Positions 1 through 7,958 of a DNA stretch of 64,000 nt are shown one piece after another. The DNA lies in assembly GCF_000696095.1 (NCBI RefSeq), contig NZ_BAYX01000011.1, positions 124,001 through 188,000 of the forward strand, in the 5' to 3' direction. This DNA is from Rhizobium rhizogenes NBRC 13257 (lineage in GTDB: Bacteria; Pseudomonadota; Alphaproteobacteria; Rhizobiales; Rhizobiaceae). The position numbers and the translations under genes were made by a program. The stretch's first letter is position 1. Every line of letters starts with the position of its first letter. Below the pieces are notes generated by a model that saw only the letters and a list, made by a program, of their open reading frames with translations, was not told the origin of the DNA and did not search any database.

Positions 1-419
1 ACCCGGTCGAGGAAAGTAGCCCTGTCGACCTTCATGTGGCGAAAGGCGAAATCCGTGAACGAATGGCGAATGCGCCGAACCGGATTAAGCACGTTCATCG
101 AGCCCTGCATGATGTAGGACAGATGCCGCCACCGAAGCGCCACCCTCGCCTCCGGCGTCATGCCATAAATGTCCTGCGTGCCGCCGTTGAAGTGGAAGGT
201 GACACTGCCCTCGACAACCCTCAACGGCGGACGGATGGCGCCAGCGATGGTCTTGATGAGCGTCGTCTTGCCACTACTCGATTCCCCGGCAACGCCATAG
301 ATCTCCCCACGACCGATCGTCAGGCTGATATCGTCGACGGCGCGCACCTCGCGATCGACGCCATAGAGGAAGGCTTTGTAATAGGCTTTGAGGTTCTTGA
401 CTTCGACCACAGCGTCCAT
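1..419 (-). CDS. Peptide/oligosaccharide-type ABC transporter ATP-binding protein (partial, 3' end outside window)
   Basis: Only the first ~139 residues are present; the gene runs off the left edge. The start is the ATG at 419, three bases after the TAA of the permease gene upstream, so the genes are tightly packed. A Walker A motif (GESSSGKTT) lies near residue 45, and a Q-loop-like YIMQGSMNVLNP follows around residue 115, as in the DppD/OppD class. It should energise import through the two permeases encoded at 423-2288, on the cytoplasmic face. The Walker B and signature motifs lie beyond the window. Whether a second ATPase gene follows cannot be seen. Family assignment is firm; the substrate is inferred from the neighbouring arabinofuranosidase. 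Confidence 0.9.
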   Translation of the reverse strand, partial: MDAVVEVKNLKAYYKAFLYGVDREVRAVDDISLTIGRGEIYGVAGESSSGKTTLIKTIAGAIRPPLRVVEGSVTFHFNGGTQDIYGMTPEARVALRWRHLSYIMQGSMNVLNPVRRIRHSFTDFAFRHMKVDRATFLDR

Positions 420-422
420 GAC

Positions 423-1280
423 TTAGCCCCCCATCCGGTTCAGCCGGCTGCGCGGATCATTGTATTCGTTCATCGACATCGACAGCAGGAAGAGCGCCGT
501 GAACAGGACGACGATGGCTGCGACCGGTGCCGCGACCCACCACCATACCCCGGCGATCAGCGCCGAATGCGCGTTCGCCCAGTAGATCATCATGCCCATG
601 GTCGGGGTTTCGATATCCGTGAAACCGAGCACCGACAGCGTGATTTCCATGCCGATCGACCAGATCATGTTGTTCATCGTCGTGGCAAAGACGATCGGCA
701 GGACATAGGGCAGATGCTCCTGGACGAGGATCTTGTACATGCTCATGCCGGAATAGACGCTCTGGGTCGTAAATGGCCGGCTCTTGAGGCTGATCGCAAC
801 TGAGCGGATCAGGCGCGCGTCGTAGGACCAGCCGAGCGAGGCCATCACCACGATCAGCACGGTCCAGGTCATTCCGTCCTTGAGCACGAAATAGAACAGA
901 ATCAGCAGCGGAAACTGCGGAATGACCATGATGCTGTCGTTGATCGCCATCAGCACCCGATCGACCACACCACCGAGGTAACCCGCCACAAGACCGACCA
1001 CCAGCGAAATGATACGCGACAGAAAGGCCACGCCGATGCCGAAATAGAGCGTGTTCCTGAGAGCTGTCGTAAGCTGCCAGAAGACATCCTGCCCGCGCGA
1101 GGTCGTGCCGAGCCAGTAATCGCCGTCAGGCGGCATATCGGGCGGCAGGACATAGATGTCCGAGGGACCGTAGGGCGAAAAATAGGACAGGACTATAAGC
1201 CCGACGATCACTGCGAAAAGCAGCAGGCCGCAAAGGAATTCCGCATTCTGGCGGGCGAGGTCGCGAACGATCGTGAACAT
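423..1280 (-). CDS. ABC transporter permease, DppC/OppC type
   Basis: 285-residue inner-membrane protein with the N-terminal membrane segment, extracytoplasmic stretch and cluster of hydrophobic helices typical of DppC-type subunits. A segment around residues 180-215 (HLPYVLPIVFATTMNN and what follows) matches the cytoplasmic coupling loop region that contacts the ATPase. It starts three bases after the stop of the DppB-like gene and is followed three bases later by the ATPase gene, so the three are almost certainly co-transcribed. It should form a heterodimeric channel with the 1284-2288 product. Substrate unknown; oligosaccharide is likely because of the GH51 enzyme in the same run of genes. 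Confidence 0.92.
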   Translation of the reverse strand: MFTIVRDLARQNAEFLCGLLLFAVIVGLIVLSYFSPYGPSDIYVLPPDMPPDGDYWLGTTSRGQDVFWQLTTALRNTLYFGIGVAFLSRIISLVVGLVAGYLGGVVDRVLMAINDSIMVIPQFPLLILFYFVLKDGMTWTVLIVVMASLGWSYDARLIRSVAISLKSRPFTTQSVYSGMSMYKILVQEHLPYVLPIVFATTMNNMIWSIGMEITLSVLGFTDIETPTMGMMIYWANAHSALIAGVWWWVAAPVAAIVVLFTALFLLSMSMNEYNDPRSRLNRMGG

Positions 1281-1283
1281 GCT

Positions 1284-2288
1284 TTATTCCACCCTGATGC
1301 GCGGGTCGATCAGCGGACCCAGAATATCGATGATGAACACGGCGGCAGCGACGCCGGTGATGGACAATGCGCTCAGCCCCAGCACAAGGCTGTAGTCGCC
1401 GGCATGCACCGCCGAAATCAGCAGATTTCCGATGCCGGGATAGCCGAAGACGATCTCCGTGATGATCGTCCCGTTGAAGACCGCCCCCAGCGACATGGCA
1501 AGGCCGGTAAACTGCGGCACCATGGCATTGCGCGCGATGTACGAGCGCAGGATACGGTTCTTCGGTACGCCACCAAGTTCGGCGAAGGTCACATAGTCCT
1601 CGGTGATGATATTGGAGACCAGCGCCCGCATGCCGATCAGCCATCCGCCCGTGCCGACGAGGATCAGCGACAGCGCCGGCAGGATGGAGTGCTTCAGAAT
1701 GTCGAGAACCAGCGCAAAGGACAGTTGCAGATTGGTGTTCATCTCATATCCGCCGTTGATCGGCAGGATCGGCCAGAGATAGCCGAACAGGATGATCAGC
1801 ACGAAGGCGAGAATGTAATAGGGGATAGGCTGCATCGCGATGAAGACGAGGCTGACAGCTTTCAGCACCATGCTCTTGCGATAATAGCCCGCAAGCGCGC
1901 CGATTGTGTTGCCGAGGATGAAGGTAAACAGCGTCGCAACCGTCATCAGGCCGATCGTCCACGGCAAGGACCGCAGGATGATGGTCGAGACGGGCGTCGG
2001 AAAGGCGGAGAGCGAAGGTCCGAGATCACCAGTCGCGAGACGCGTCCAGAAATGCACATATTGCTGCCAGAGCGAACCCTCCATGCCGTAGAGCTCGCGA
2101 AGTGACTGGCGCATGAGGTCGACGGCGCGAGGATCGGACTGCCCCATCTGTTGGATGGCGCCGATACTCTGCTCGACGGGATCGATTGGGGTCATATGAG
2201 TGATGAAGAAGGTCGCGGAAATACCGAGAAAGACAACGAGCAGGAACTGGCCAAATCGCTTCAATACGAAAATGGGATAGGACGCCAT
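1284..2288 (-). CDS. ABC transporter permease, DppB/OppB type
   Basis: 334-residue membrane protein with the DppB hallmark N-terminus (a single helix followed by a periplasmic segment with the PIDP stretch near residue 35) and six or so predicted helices. The C-terminus ends LGPLIDPRIRVE, a typical DppB ending. It begins 118 bases after the stop of the binding-protein gene; that gap holds two strong hairpins, one with a T-run, so the permease genes are probably expressed at a lower level than the binding protein. An AAGGA sequence precedes the ATG. Partner of the permease at 423-1280. Confidence 0.92.
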   Translation of the reverse strand: MASYPIFVLKRFGQFLLVVFLGISATFFITHMTPIDPVEQSIGAIQQMGQSDPRAVDLMRQSLRELYGMEGSLWQQYVHFWTRLATGDLGPSLSAFPTPVSTIILRSLPWTIGLMTVATLFTFILGNTIGALAGYYRKSMVLKAVSLVFIAMQPIPYYILAFVLIILFGYLWPILPINGGYEMNTNLQLSFALVLDILKHSILPALSLILVGTGGWLIGMRALVSNIITEDYVTFAELGGVPKNRILRSYIARNAMVPQFTGLAMSLGAVFNGTIITEIVFGYPGIGNLLISAVHAGDYSLVLGLSALSITGVAAAVFIIDILGPLIDPRIRVE

Positions 2289-2327
2289 GCCGTCGTTTTC
2301 CTTGCTGCTTGCGCTTCATCACTCTTC

Positions 2328-2364
2328 AAAAAAGGGTCGCCGGACTCGCTTAATGTCCGGCGAC
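2328..2364 (-). terminator. Intrinsic terminator-like hairpin inside the ABC operon
   Basis: On the minus strand a perfect 10-bp stem (GTCGCCGGAC / GTCCGGCGAC, plus-strand arms 2336-2345 and 2355-2364) with a 9-base loop is followed directly by CC and six T residues. It lies between the binding-protein stop (2406) and the permease start (2288). This looks like a rho-independent terminator acting as an attenuator, letting the binding protein be made in excess over the membrane subunits. Confidence 0.75.
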
Positions 2365-2369
2365 AGGTG

Positions 2370-2394
2370 CCTGACGCGACAGAGCCGCGTCAGG
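2370..2394 (-). other. Second hairpin downstream of the binding-protein gene
   Basis: Perfect 9-bp inverted repeat (CCTGACGCG / CGCGTCAGG) with a 7-base loop, just after the binding-protein stop and before the terminator-like hairpin at 2328-2364. It has no T-run. Such a 3' stem could protect the upstream mRNA from 3' exonucleases; that role is inferred. Confidence 0.6.
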
Positions 2395-2405
2395 GTTGGG
2401 AGGAT

Positions 2406-4304
2406 TTATGGCTGCGCCGGCTTCAGCTTGACCATCATCAGCCGGGAATTCGCCCAATTGGGAACCGGATCGGTATAAGGGTCGGCGATCGTCGGGTAGC
2501 CTTTCCAGTAGGTGGTATCCATCGACGTGAACACGTTGTAGGACATCAGTGGAATGGTCGGCATTTCGCGAGCGACAAGCTTCAGATAGTCCTTGCCAAG
2601 CTCGATACCCTTCGGATCGTCAGCACTCACCCGACGGATGCTCTCGATGATCTTGTCGAGTTCCGGATTGGACCAGCGCTGCCAGTTGCGGGCCGACTGG
2701 TTCTCGCCTTTCTTGGCAACAAAATCCGAATGCCAGCTCTCGAGGAAGAACGACAAGTCCGGATCGCCGCCCCATGTCTCAACGCTCCAGGCGATCGCGC
2801 ATTGGAAATCGCCTGTTGCCAGCCCCTGCCAGACGGCGGAGGACGGAGCAGCCTTGGAGTCGATGCCGAAGGCAGCCCATTGCTGGGCGATCAGAGTGCC
2901 AGCGCGGGTGAAGACCGAGCGCGTATCGCCTTCCACAGTCAGGCGGATCTTGAAAGGCTGGCCGTCCGGCGTCATCCATTTACCGCCGACCTTCTTGAAG
3001 CCGGCCTTTTCCAGAAGCTCGGCCGCTGCCTGCGGATCGGGCTTCCACCAGCCATAGCCGAAGGCTGTGCTGATGGCCGCCGGATCGGTCGGAATCTGAT
3101 CCTTGTACTTGGGCTGCTTGCGCAGCATATCGGCGACCTGCTGGCCGATCGTCGGGTCATAGGGCTTGATCTTGCGCTTGCCGGTATCGACTTCAAAATC
3201 TTTAAGCCAATCCTGCAACGGCGCCTGATAATCCTTCATGGCAATGGCCGTCGGCGGAACGCCAAGCGCTGAGAGCGTGGCGGCACCGCGATAGCTCGCC
3301 ATGTCGACCGCCTTGATATCGATGAGCAGCGCAAGTGCCCAGCGAACATCGGGGTTCTTAAACAGTGGATCCTGCGTGTTGAAGATCACCGCCGGCAGCG
3401 TCGGATCGGGATGGGCGAAGGGGAAGCCCGGGAACCAGCTCTCACTCGTCTTGGATTTCTCCTTCAGCGTGAACATGCCTTCCGGCGTGTTATCGTGAAT
3501 AATATCGAGATTGTGCTCCAGCTGGGCGATCGTGCGTTTATCCGGCGGGCCTGGATCCACGTAAGTGACATATTTCGGCCCCGGCTCGCCAAGGCGGGCA
3601 AGCGAGGTGCGCTGCCAATCATCGCGTTTTTCCCAGGTGTACCATTTGCCCTGTGGATCAAAACTTTTCAGCTTGTAGGCGCCGAGCGAGACCGGATTGG
3701 CGAAATCGTAGCGCACCGGATCGGCGACTTTTTCAAAGACATGTTTCGGCATGATCCAGGCGCCATTCCACCGTACGGTGAAGATGGCGTGGAACCGCGA
3801 ATTCGGCTTCTTCAGCTTGAAGACGACGGTATAGGGGTCGGGCGCCTCGACACTGGCGACCTGCACGGAAAAGGCAGCGCTCCAGTTCATGCCTGGATGG
3901 TCCATCTGGGTCTTCACCGTATAGACCACGTCATCGGCGGTGAACTCGACGCCGTCGCTCCAGTAGAGCCCCTTGCGCAGCTTCACCGTCATCTGGGTAA
4001 AGTCGTCATTATATTGCGGCTTGTCGGCGGCGAGAGAATTGTCCCAGGCCGAACCACCTAGCCCCTGTTCAGGGTCGATGTACCAGAGCGTATCCATCGT
4101 CAATTGCTGCAGGCCAGTCGAGACACCACCGCCGCCATTGACCCAGACATTGAACCAGCCGGGATTCTTGATCGTCCCTTCCGGGTTCTCGACAATCAGG
4201 GTCTCCTTGCGCGGCAAGGTCGTATATTCCTGTGCCTTGGCCGCCGCGACCAGACCGAACGTGGCCAGCGCGACACCGAAAGCAAGCTTCTTCCACTTCT
4301 GCAT
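2406..4304 (-). CDS. ABC transporter substrate-binding protein, family 5 (peptide/oligosaccharide type)
   Basis: 632-residue periplasmic binding protein. The start at 4304 is chosen because GGGAGGAG precedes it and a Sec signal peptide follows (MQKWKKLAFGVALA, ending at an AKA-type cleavage site near residue 24). The mature part has the SBP family 5 pattern: TVKLRKGLYWSDGVEFTADD around residue 110, later an RWALALLIDIKAV stretch typical of the hinge region. At over 600 residues it is longer than DppA (~535), as in rhizobial oligosaccharide-binding members of this family. It sits directly after the arabinofuranosidase gene and before its permeases. Inferred ligand: arabinose-containing oligosaccharides, not peptides; the AgpA alpha-galactoside binding protein of Sinorhizobium is a precedent for sugar binding in this family. 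Confidence 0.92.
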   Translation of the reverse strand: MQKWKKLAFGVALATFGLVAAAKAQEYTTLPRKETLIVENPEGTIKNPGWFNVWVNGGGGVSTGLQQLTMDTLWYIDPEQGLGGSAWDNSLAADKPQYNDDFTQMTVKLRKGLYWSDGVEFTADDVVYTVKTQMDHPGMNWSAAFSVQVASVEAPDPYTVVFKLKKPNSRFHAIFTVRWNGAWIMPKHVFEKVADPVRYDFANPVSLGAYKLKSFDPQGKWYTWEKRDDWQRTSLARLGEPGPKYVTYVDPGPPDKRTIAQLEHNLDIIHDNTPEGMFTLKEKSKTSESWFPGFPFAHPDPTLPAVIFNTQDPLFKNPDVRWALALLIDIKAVDMASYRGAATLSALGVPPTAIAMKDYQAPLQDWLKDFEVDTGKRKIKPYDPTIGQQVADMLRKQPKYKDQIPTDPAAISTAFGYGWWKPDPQAAAELLEKAGFKKVGGKWMTPDGQPFKIRLTVEGDTRSVFTRAGTLIAQQWAAFGIDSKAAPSSAVWQGLATGDFQCAIAWSVETWGGDPDLSFFLESWHSDFVAKKGENQSARNWQRWSNPELDKIIESIRRVSADDPKGIELGKDYLKLVAREMPTIPLMSYNVFTSMDTTYWKGYPTIADPYTDPVPNWANSRLMMVKLKPAQP

Positions 4305-4478
4305 GATCTCCTCCCTAGTTATCCATCGGACGGCGAGCCAAACAAGGTGAGGCAAGCCGTGACTTTCAAACTCCCTGCGTTAGCCGGACCTTGAGCAATT
4401 CATGTCCAAACCGGCTCGCAACAGACCACCGTACCGACATGTATCGTCTCCTCGCGACATGCCGGACGTCATTGCAGA

Positions 4479-4503
4479 CCGGAACGCGTTTACCGCGTCC
4501 CGG
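4479..4503 (-). other. Hairpin downstream of the arabinofuranosidase gene
   Basis: A 10-bp inverted repeat with one mismatch (CCGGAACGCG / CGCGTCCCGG) and a 5-base loop lies 10 bases past the arabinofuranosidase stop. No T-run follows on the minus strand. It may be a transcript-end or processing stem in the ~210-base gap before the binding-protein gene. The remainder of that gap shows nothing I recognise. Confidence 0.4.
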
Positions 4504-4513
4504 CAACCAGCTG

Positions 4514-6022
4514 TCATACCGACAGCCGGATCACGTTATAGGACAGTGGCTTCAGCGTAGCGCGAAGCCGGCCATTCTCGATCTTGGCGTCACCCGTCTT
4601 GGCGGGAACGACGGCATTGGGCCGGGACGCCGTGTTGACCGCCTCAAGCTTCTCGTGAACCATCTCGTACTGCTCGATGACGCGCGCGCCGGGGAAACCT
4701 TCCAGCCTGGTGTCAAGATCGAGTGCCGAGTCCAGATGGCGGTTCACGGCAAACAGGGTGACCGTATTCCCCGAGGCGTCGTGAACGGCGGAGACATCGA
4801 GATAGGGCACGTCGTCGGCCTCGTCGCTGTCGTAGGTCGGGCCGTCGGTGACCAGCCGAAGCGCAAAGCCGCGGCCGTATTTCGAGGCGAAATAGAGCGG
4901 ATAATAGATGGTCTGCCGCCAGGCAGGACCGCCATCCTCCGTCATAATCGGCGCGATCACATTCACGAGCTGGGCGATGCAGGCGATGCGGACCCGATCG
5001 GACCGGCGGATGAACGTGTTCAGAATGCCGCCGACCTGAAGAACGTCCTCGAAATTATAGACGTCTTCGAGGAGGTGCGGCGCATCCGGCCACTCGTCGC
5101 GCGCAAGGATGTCCTTGTCCTGCTGGTTCGAGTGATACCAGACGTTCCATTCGTCGAAGGAAATGCCGATGGTCTTCTTCGAGCGTTTCTTCGCCTTGAT
5201 ATAGTCGATCACACCACCGATCGTGCCGATATAGCGATCGAGCTTCTCCGCCTTGGCGAGATAGTTGAGCGTGTTCTTCTCACGATTGGCGAAGTACATG
5301 TGCAGCGAGATATGGTCGGCGCTGTCGTAGCACTGTTCCAGAACCTGCGCTTCCCAATCCGGATAGGTCTTCATTTCCGAATTGGACGAACCGCAGACGA
5401 CCAGCTCCAGCGACTTGTCGAAGCCGCGCATGGCCTTGGCCGTCTCGTCGGCCAGCCGACCATATTCGTAAGCCGATTTGTGACCAACCTGCCACGGACC
5501 GTCCATCTCGTTGCCGAGGCACCACAGCTTCACGCCATGGGGATCGGCCCAGCCATGCTTACGGCGCAGGTCCGACCAATAGGTGCCGCCTGGATGATTG
5601 CAATATTCAAGGAAGTTGCGTGCGTCATCAAGGCCGCGCGAGCCCAGATTAACGGCCAGCATCGGCTTGGTATTGGCCTTCTTGCACCAGTCGACGAACT
5701 CGTTGACGCCGATCTGATTGCTCTCGCGGGTACGCCAGGCAAGATCAAGACGCACAGGACGCTCGGAACGAGGCCCCACCCCGTCTTCCCAATTGTAGGC
5801 GGATACGAAATTGCCGCCGGGATAGCGGCAGTAAGGCGAATTCAGCTCGCGGACCAGTTCGATAACGTCCTGACGAAACCCGTGCGCATCCGCAGTCGGA
5901 TGGCCGGGCTCATAGATGCCCCCGTAGATCGCCCTGCCCAGATGCTCCAGAAACGAGCTGTAGAGCCGATCGTCGATATCGGCAATCCGGAAATCGCGAT
6001 GGATGACCACTTGCGCCTTCAC
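4514..6022 (-). CDS. abfA: Alpha-L-arabinofuranosidase, glycoside hydrolase family 51
   Basis: 502-residue enzyme without a signal peptide, so it should act in the cytoplasm, releasing terminal alpha-L-arabinofuranose from imported oligosaccharides. GH51 retaining-mechanism residues are visible: the acid/base Glu in GNEMDGPW (about residue 172) and the nucleophile Glu in FDEWNVWYH (about residue 291). N-terminal RYPGGNF and W-rich segments fit the TIM barrel; the C-terminal ~130 residues form the usual beta-sandwich. Length is normal for the family. The start is a GTG preceded by GGAGGA. It lies between a regulator gene and an ABC importer, all on one strand, which supports an arabino-oligosaccharide uptake and hydrolysis role. 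Confidence 0.95.
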   Translation of the reverse strand: MKAQVVIHRDFRIADIDDRLYSSFLEHLGRAIYGGIYEPGHPTADAHGFRQDVIELVRELNSPYCRYPGGNFVSAYNWEDGVGPRSERPVRLDLAWRTRESNQIGVNEFVDWCKKANTKPMLAVNLGSRGLDDARNFLEYCNHPGGTYWSDLRRKHGWADPHGVKLWCLGNEMDGPWQVGHKSAYEYGRLADETAKAMRGFDKSLELVVCGSSNSEMKTYPDWEAQVLEQCYDSADHISLHMYFANREKNTLNYLAKAEKLDRYIGTIGGVIDYIKAKKRSKKTIGISFDEWNVWYHSNQQDKDILARDEWPDAPHLLEDVYNFEDVLQVGGILNTFIRRSDRVRIACIAQLVNVIAPIMTEDGGPAWRQTIYYPLYFASKYGRGFALRLVTDGPTYDSDEADDVPYLDVSAVHDASGNTVTLFAVNRHLDSALDLDTRLEGFPGARVIEQYEMVHEKLEAVNTASRPNAVVPAKTGDAKIENGRLRATLKPLSYNVIRLSV

Positions 6023-6039
6023 TGCTATCCTCCCGTATA

Positions 6040-6079
6040 TGTATCAGATATTTCGTTCTTATACCTAGATGCTGATACA
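6040..6079 (-). promoter_or_regulatory. Inverted repeat in the arabinofuranosidase promoter region
   Basis: Exact 8-base arms TGTATCAG (6040-6047) and CTGATACA (6072-6079), 24 bases apart, lie immediately upstream of the abfA ribosome binding site. A TATAAG-like -10 candidate lies between the arms on the minus strand. The layout resembles a pair of operator half-sites flanking a promoter. The protein that binds is unknown; the regulator encoded just upstream (6249-7175) is the obvious candidate. The rest of the 226-base gap is A+T-rich and holds no gene. Confidence 0.45.
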
Positions 6080-6248
6080 CTTTTGGCAAGCCGTCAACGC
6101 CAATTTATACGCCATCCAAGCTAAAAAATCGTCTCGCACTGCAAAAAATATAGACAAAATTCAGTAAATTCAATGGATTATGCGAAATCGACCATAGACC
6201 GTCATTCTATAGGAATGCCGACTATATATCACAATTTGTGATTTGAAT

Positions 6249-7175
6249 TTACGAGAGATCAATCCGCATCAGGATATCGCGGCCGTAATTGCCAAAACCG
6301 CGGCCGAATATGTTCACCCCGCCGGTATGGCGGGCATCATCGGCAATGCCGATCCGGAGCCGGATCGAGGAATGTTGGCTGATGGCAAGGTCATCGATGG
6401 TGACATCCGAGGCGGCGATGCCGTCGATGAATGTGCCCTTTTTCGAGATCCGCCAGGTCTTGAGCTTGCCGTATTGGGAGCCTTCGAGCTTCCACCAGCC
6501 CGGCGTGAAAGCGCCACGCTTGTCGCCGTAATCACCCGGCGACGTCCACATGCCGACGGCAACGCCGTTGACCCAGATGGTGATGTCGGAGGGCCAGTCG
6601 GGATTGGTTCCGGGAACTTCGGAAGACAGCTCCATCGAGAACTCAATGGCGTTGACGTTTTTGTTTAAGATCTTGGCGTTGTTGGGGAATTTATATTCCA
6701 CATGCCCACGTCCGAACCACAGCAAACCGGCCTGCATGCGCTGGGGATCAAGGAAATAGTCGGGAACATCGAGCAGACCGATCACACCCTCGGTGGAGCA
6801 AAGCCCACACGGCGCATGGGTCTCGCAGCTCGTATAGAGACCGATCGGCATCGCCACTTCGATCACGTCTTCGTCGTGCTTCAAGGCGGGATCCTCGAAA
6901 CTGACAAGGATCTCGTCATAAAGCGCGGAGCAGATCTTCTGGTATCCCTTGCGGGCTTTTGCAGCCTTGGTTTCGACCAGGCCAGCCTCTTCCAGAATCA
7001 TGATTCCGGTCGCAACCGTCGACTGCGGTAGGTCCAAGGCCCGCGCGATTTCATTCACATTCAGCGGGCCTTTGGAGCACAACAACCTGAGCATATCCAC
7101 GCGCGCAGGCACGGAGAGCGCTCGCAACGCCGCAGCATTCTCACCGGCATAGATCGTTAGAAAGCCGCGTTTCAT
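6249..7175 (-). CDS. Transcriptional regulator: N-terminal ArsR-like winged helix plus large C-terminal effector domain
   Basis: 308 residues. Residues ~15-80 form a winged helix of the ArsR/COG4189 kind (SVPARVDMLRLLC, then NEIARALDLPQSTVATGI). The remaining ~200 residues are an all-beta-looking domain rich in W, G and N (for example DITIWVNGVAVG, TPGWWKLEGSQYG), with a Cys cluster at about C117, C123 and C126. This is much longer than a normal ArsR repressor (~100 residues). The ATG is preceded by CAGGAAAC. It lies upstream of, and on the same strand as, the arabinofuranosidase gene and ABC genes, so it is likely their regulator. The effector, perhaps a sugar, is inferred. Confidence 0.85.
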   Translation of the reverse strand: MKRGFLTIYAGENAAALRALSVPARVDMLRLLCSKGPLNVNEIARALDLPQSTVATGIMILEEAGLVETKAAKARKGYQKICSALYDEILVSFEDPALKHDEDVIEVAMPIGLYTSCETHAPCGLCSTEGVIGLLDVPDYFLDPQRMQAGLLWFGRGHVEYKFPNNAKILNKNVNAIEFSMELSSEVPGTNPDWPSDITIWVNGVAVGMWTSPGDYGDKRGAFTPGWWKLEGSQYGKLKTWRISKKGTFIDGIAASDVTIDDLAISQHSSIRLRIGIADDARHTGGVNIFGRGFGNYGRDILMRIDLS

Positions 7176-7315
7176 CGTTTCCTGCGTGCCCCATCAATTA
7201 CCTTCATTTATATCAGCATTTTTGATTTAACAAGACCATCGATGGATACAGATTGATTTCGCGTCTGGCGGCCTAATCTCCTGCGTGTGGCTGCTGCGGC
7301 CCGGCTGACTGCGAG

Positions 7316-7630
7316 TTACTCGGCGCTCACAATGTCGGCGTCCTGGATCGCGTCAGAATTCTGGCCAAAGTCCTGGGCCACGTCCGCTCCCCCCGCCCAG
7401 GCTTCCGCCTGCTGCATCAAGGAGACCATTTCCTTTTTCAATACATGCGATCGCAGGATATCGATCGCGTGATTGGGGTTGGTGCGTGGATTGTAAAAGG
7501 TCTCAATATCCTCACCGGCCTCGCGCCTTGCCGTTTCCAGGCGCGCTTTCAATTCGCTCACATCGGCTTTCACCACAAAGTACCGTCTCATCGTTTCGAT
7601 AAGGCTCCGGTCGCTTTCGTTCGACGTCAT
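7316..7630 (-). CDS. Hypothetical protein, 104 residues
   Basis: Acidic, largely helical small protein with no motif I recognise. The first third (SLIETMRRYFVVKADVSELKARLETARRE) could form a short coiled coil; the tail is acidic. The ATG at 7630 is used; an in-frame TTG lies one codon earlier. No good ribosome binding site is visible. It is separated from the arabinofuranosidase regulator by ~140 bases and transcribed away from kdp. Coding potential is supported by an open frame with normal amino-acid composition, not by a known family. Confidence 0.55.
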   Translation of the reverse strand: MTSNESDRSLIETMRRYFVVKADVSELKARLETARREAGEDIETFYNPRTNPNHAIDILRSHVLKKEMVSLMQQAEAWAGGADVAQDFGQNSDAIQDADIVSAE

Positions 7631-7773
7631 CAATTTTCCGTCTCGTTATTGTCGATCCGGCGCATTGATCTGATTCGAATGGCGAAATCTGGATGACGGT
7701 GTCGCTTGCAGGAGAGAAACCATGGATAGAGCCAAGCCGGCTATCGGCGATAGCTCTCTCCGCACGGCCGGCA

Positions 7774-7807
7774 TTTATAAGATTTTTATATCTTTCCTCT
7801 TCCCGCC
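7774..7807 (+). promoter_or_regulatory. Candidate KdpE binding site (T-rich element)
   Basis: A T-rich run that begins TTTATAAGATTTTTATATC and ends in CCCGCC resembles in composition and polarity the 23-base KdpE site of the E. coli kdpFABC promoter (T-rich, then a CCCGCC-like end). kdpDE are encoded in this same operon. The match is by eye only. Confidence 0.4.
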
Positions 7808-7887
7808 GTCTCGAACCTTAATGCGGTTTGGGCGCATATTGACATTAGAGATATCTAAAGGATGATCTCCATGCCGGGAAGAAACGA

Positions 7888-7912
7888 AAGGCGCCTTCTT
7901 TGAAGGTGCCTT
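7888..7912 (+). other. Leader hairpin upstream of kdp
   Basis: Eleven-base arms (AAGGCGCCTTC / GAAGGTGCCTT) pair fully, with one G-U wobble, around a TTT loop. It sits ~47 bases before the first ATG of the kdp operon and has no T-run after it on the plus strand. It could be a 5' mRNA stability or regulatory stem. Confidence 0.55.
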
Positions 7913-7958
7913 CGGTCCATTTCGGTGTTCCACAAGAACAATCAAGGATCAACGATCG

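Larger units (their letters stand above)
7634..7958 (+). promoter_or_regulatory. kdp upstream region (325 bases)
   Basis: Gap between a minus-strand hypothetical gene and the first kdp ORF. It holds a T-rich stretch (7774-7807), a TTGACA hexamer (7839-7844) that may be a -35 element, and a strong hairpin (7888-7912). A 47-codon open frame (7722-7865) starts with an excellent ribosome binding site (GGAGAG, five bases before ATG), but its product resembles nothing I know and it overlaps the likely promoter. I treat the stretch as the kdp control region. Confidence 0.6.

Noticed and set aside
2151..3272. 373-codon plus-strand frame opposite the binding-protein gene
   Set aside because: Antisense to a well-supported family 5 binding protein; no domain or ribosome binding site.
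4391..6124. Long open frame (577 codons) on the plus strand opposite the arabinofuranosidase gene
   Set aside because: It is antisense to a clear GH51 gene in G+C-rich DNA, has no recognisable domain, and is rich in Arg/Gly/Val as expected for a shadow frame.
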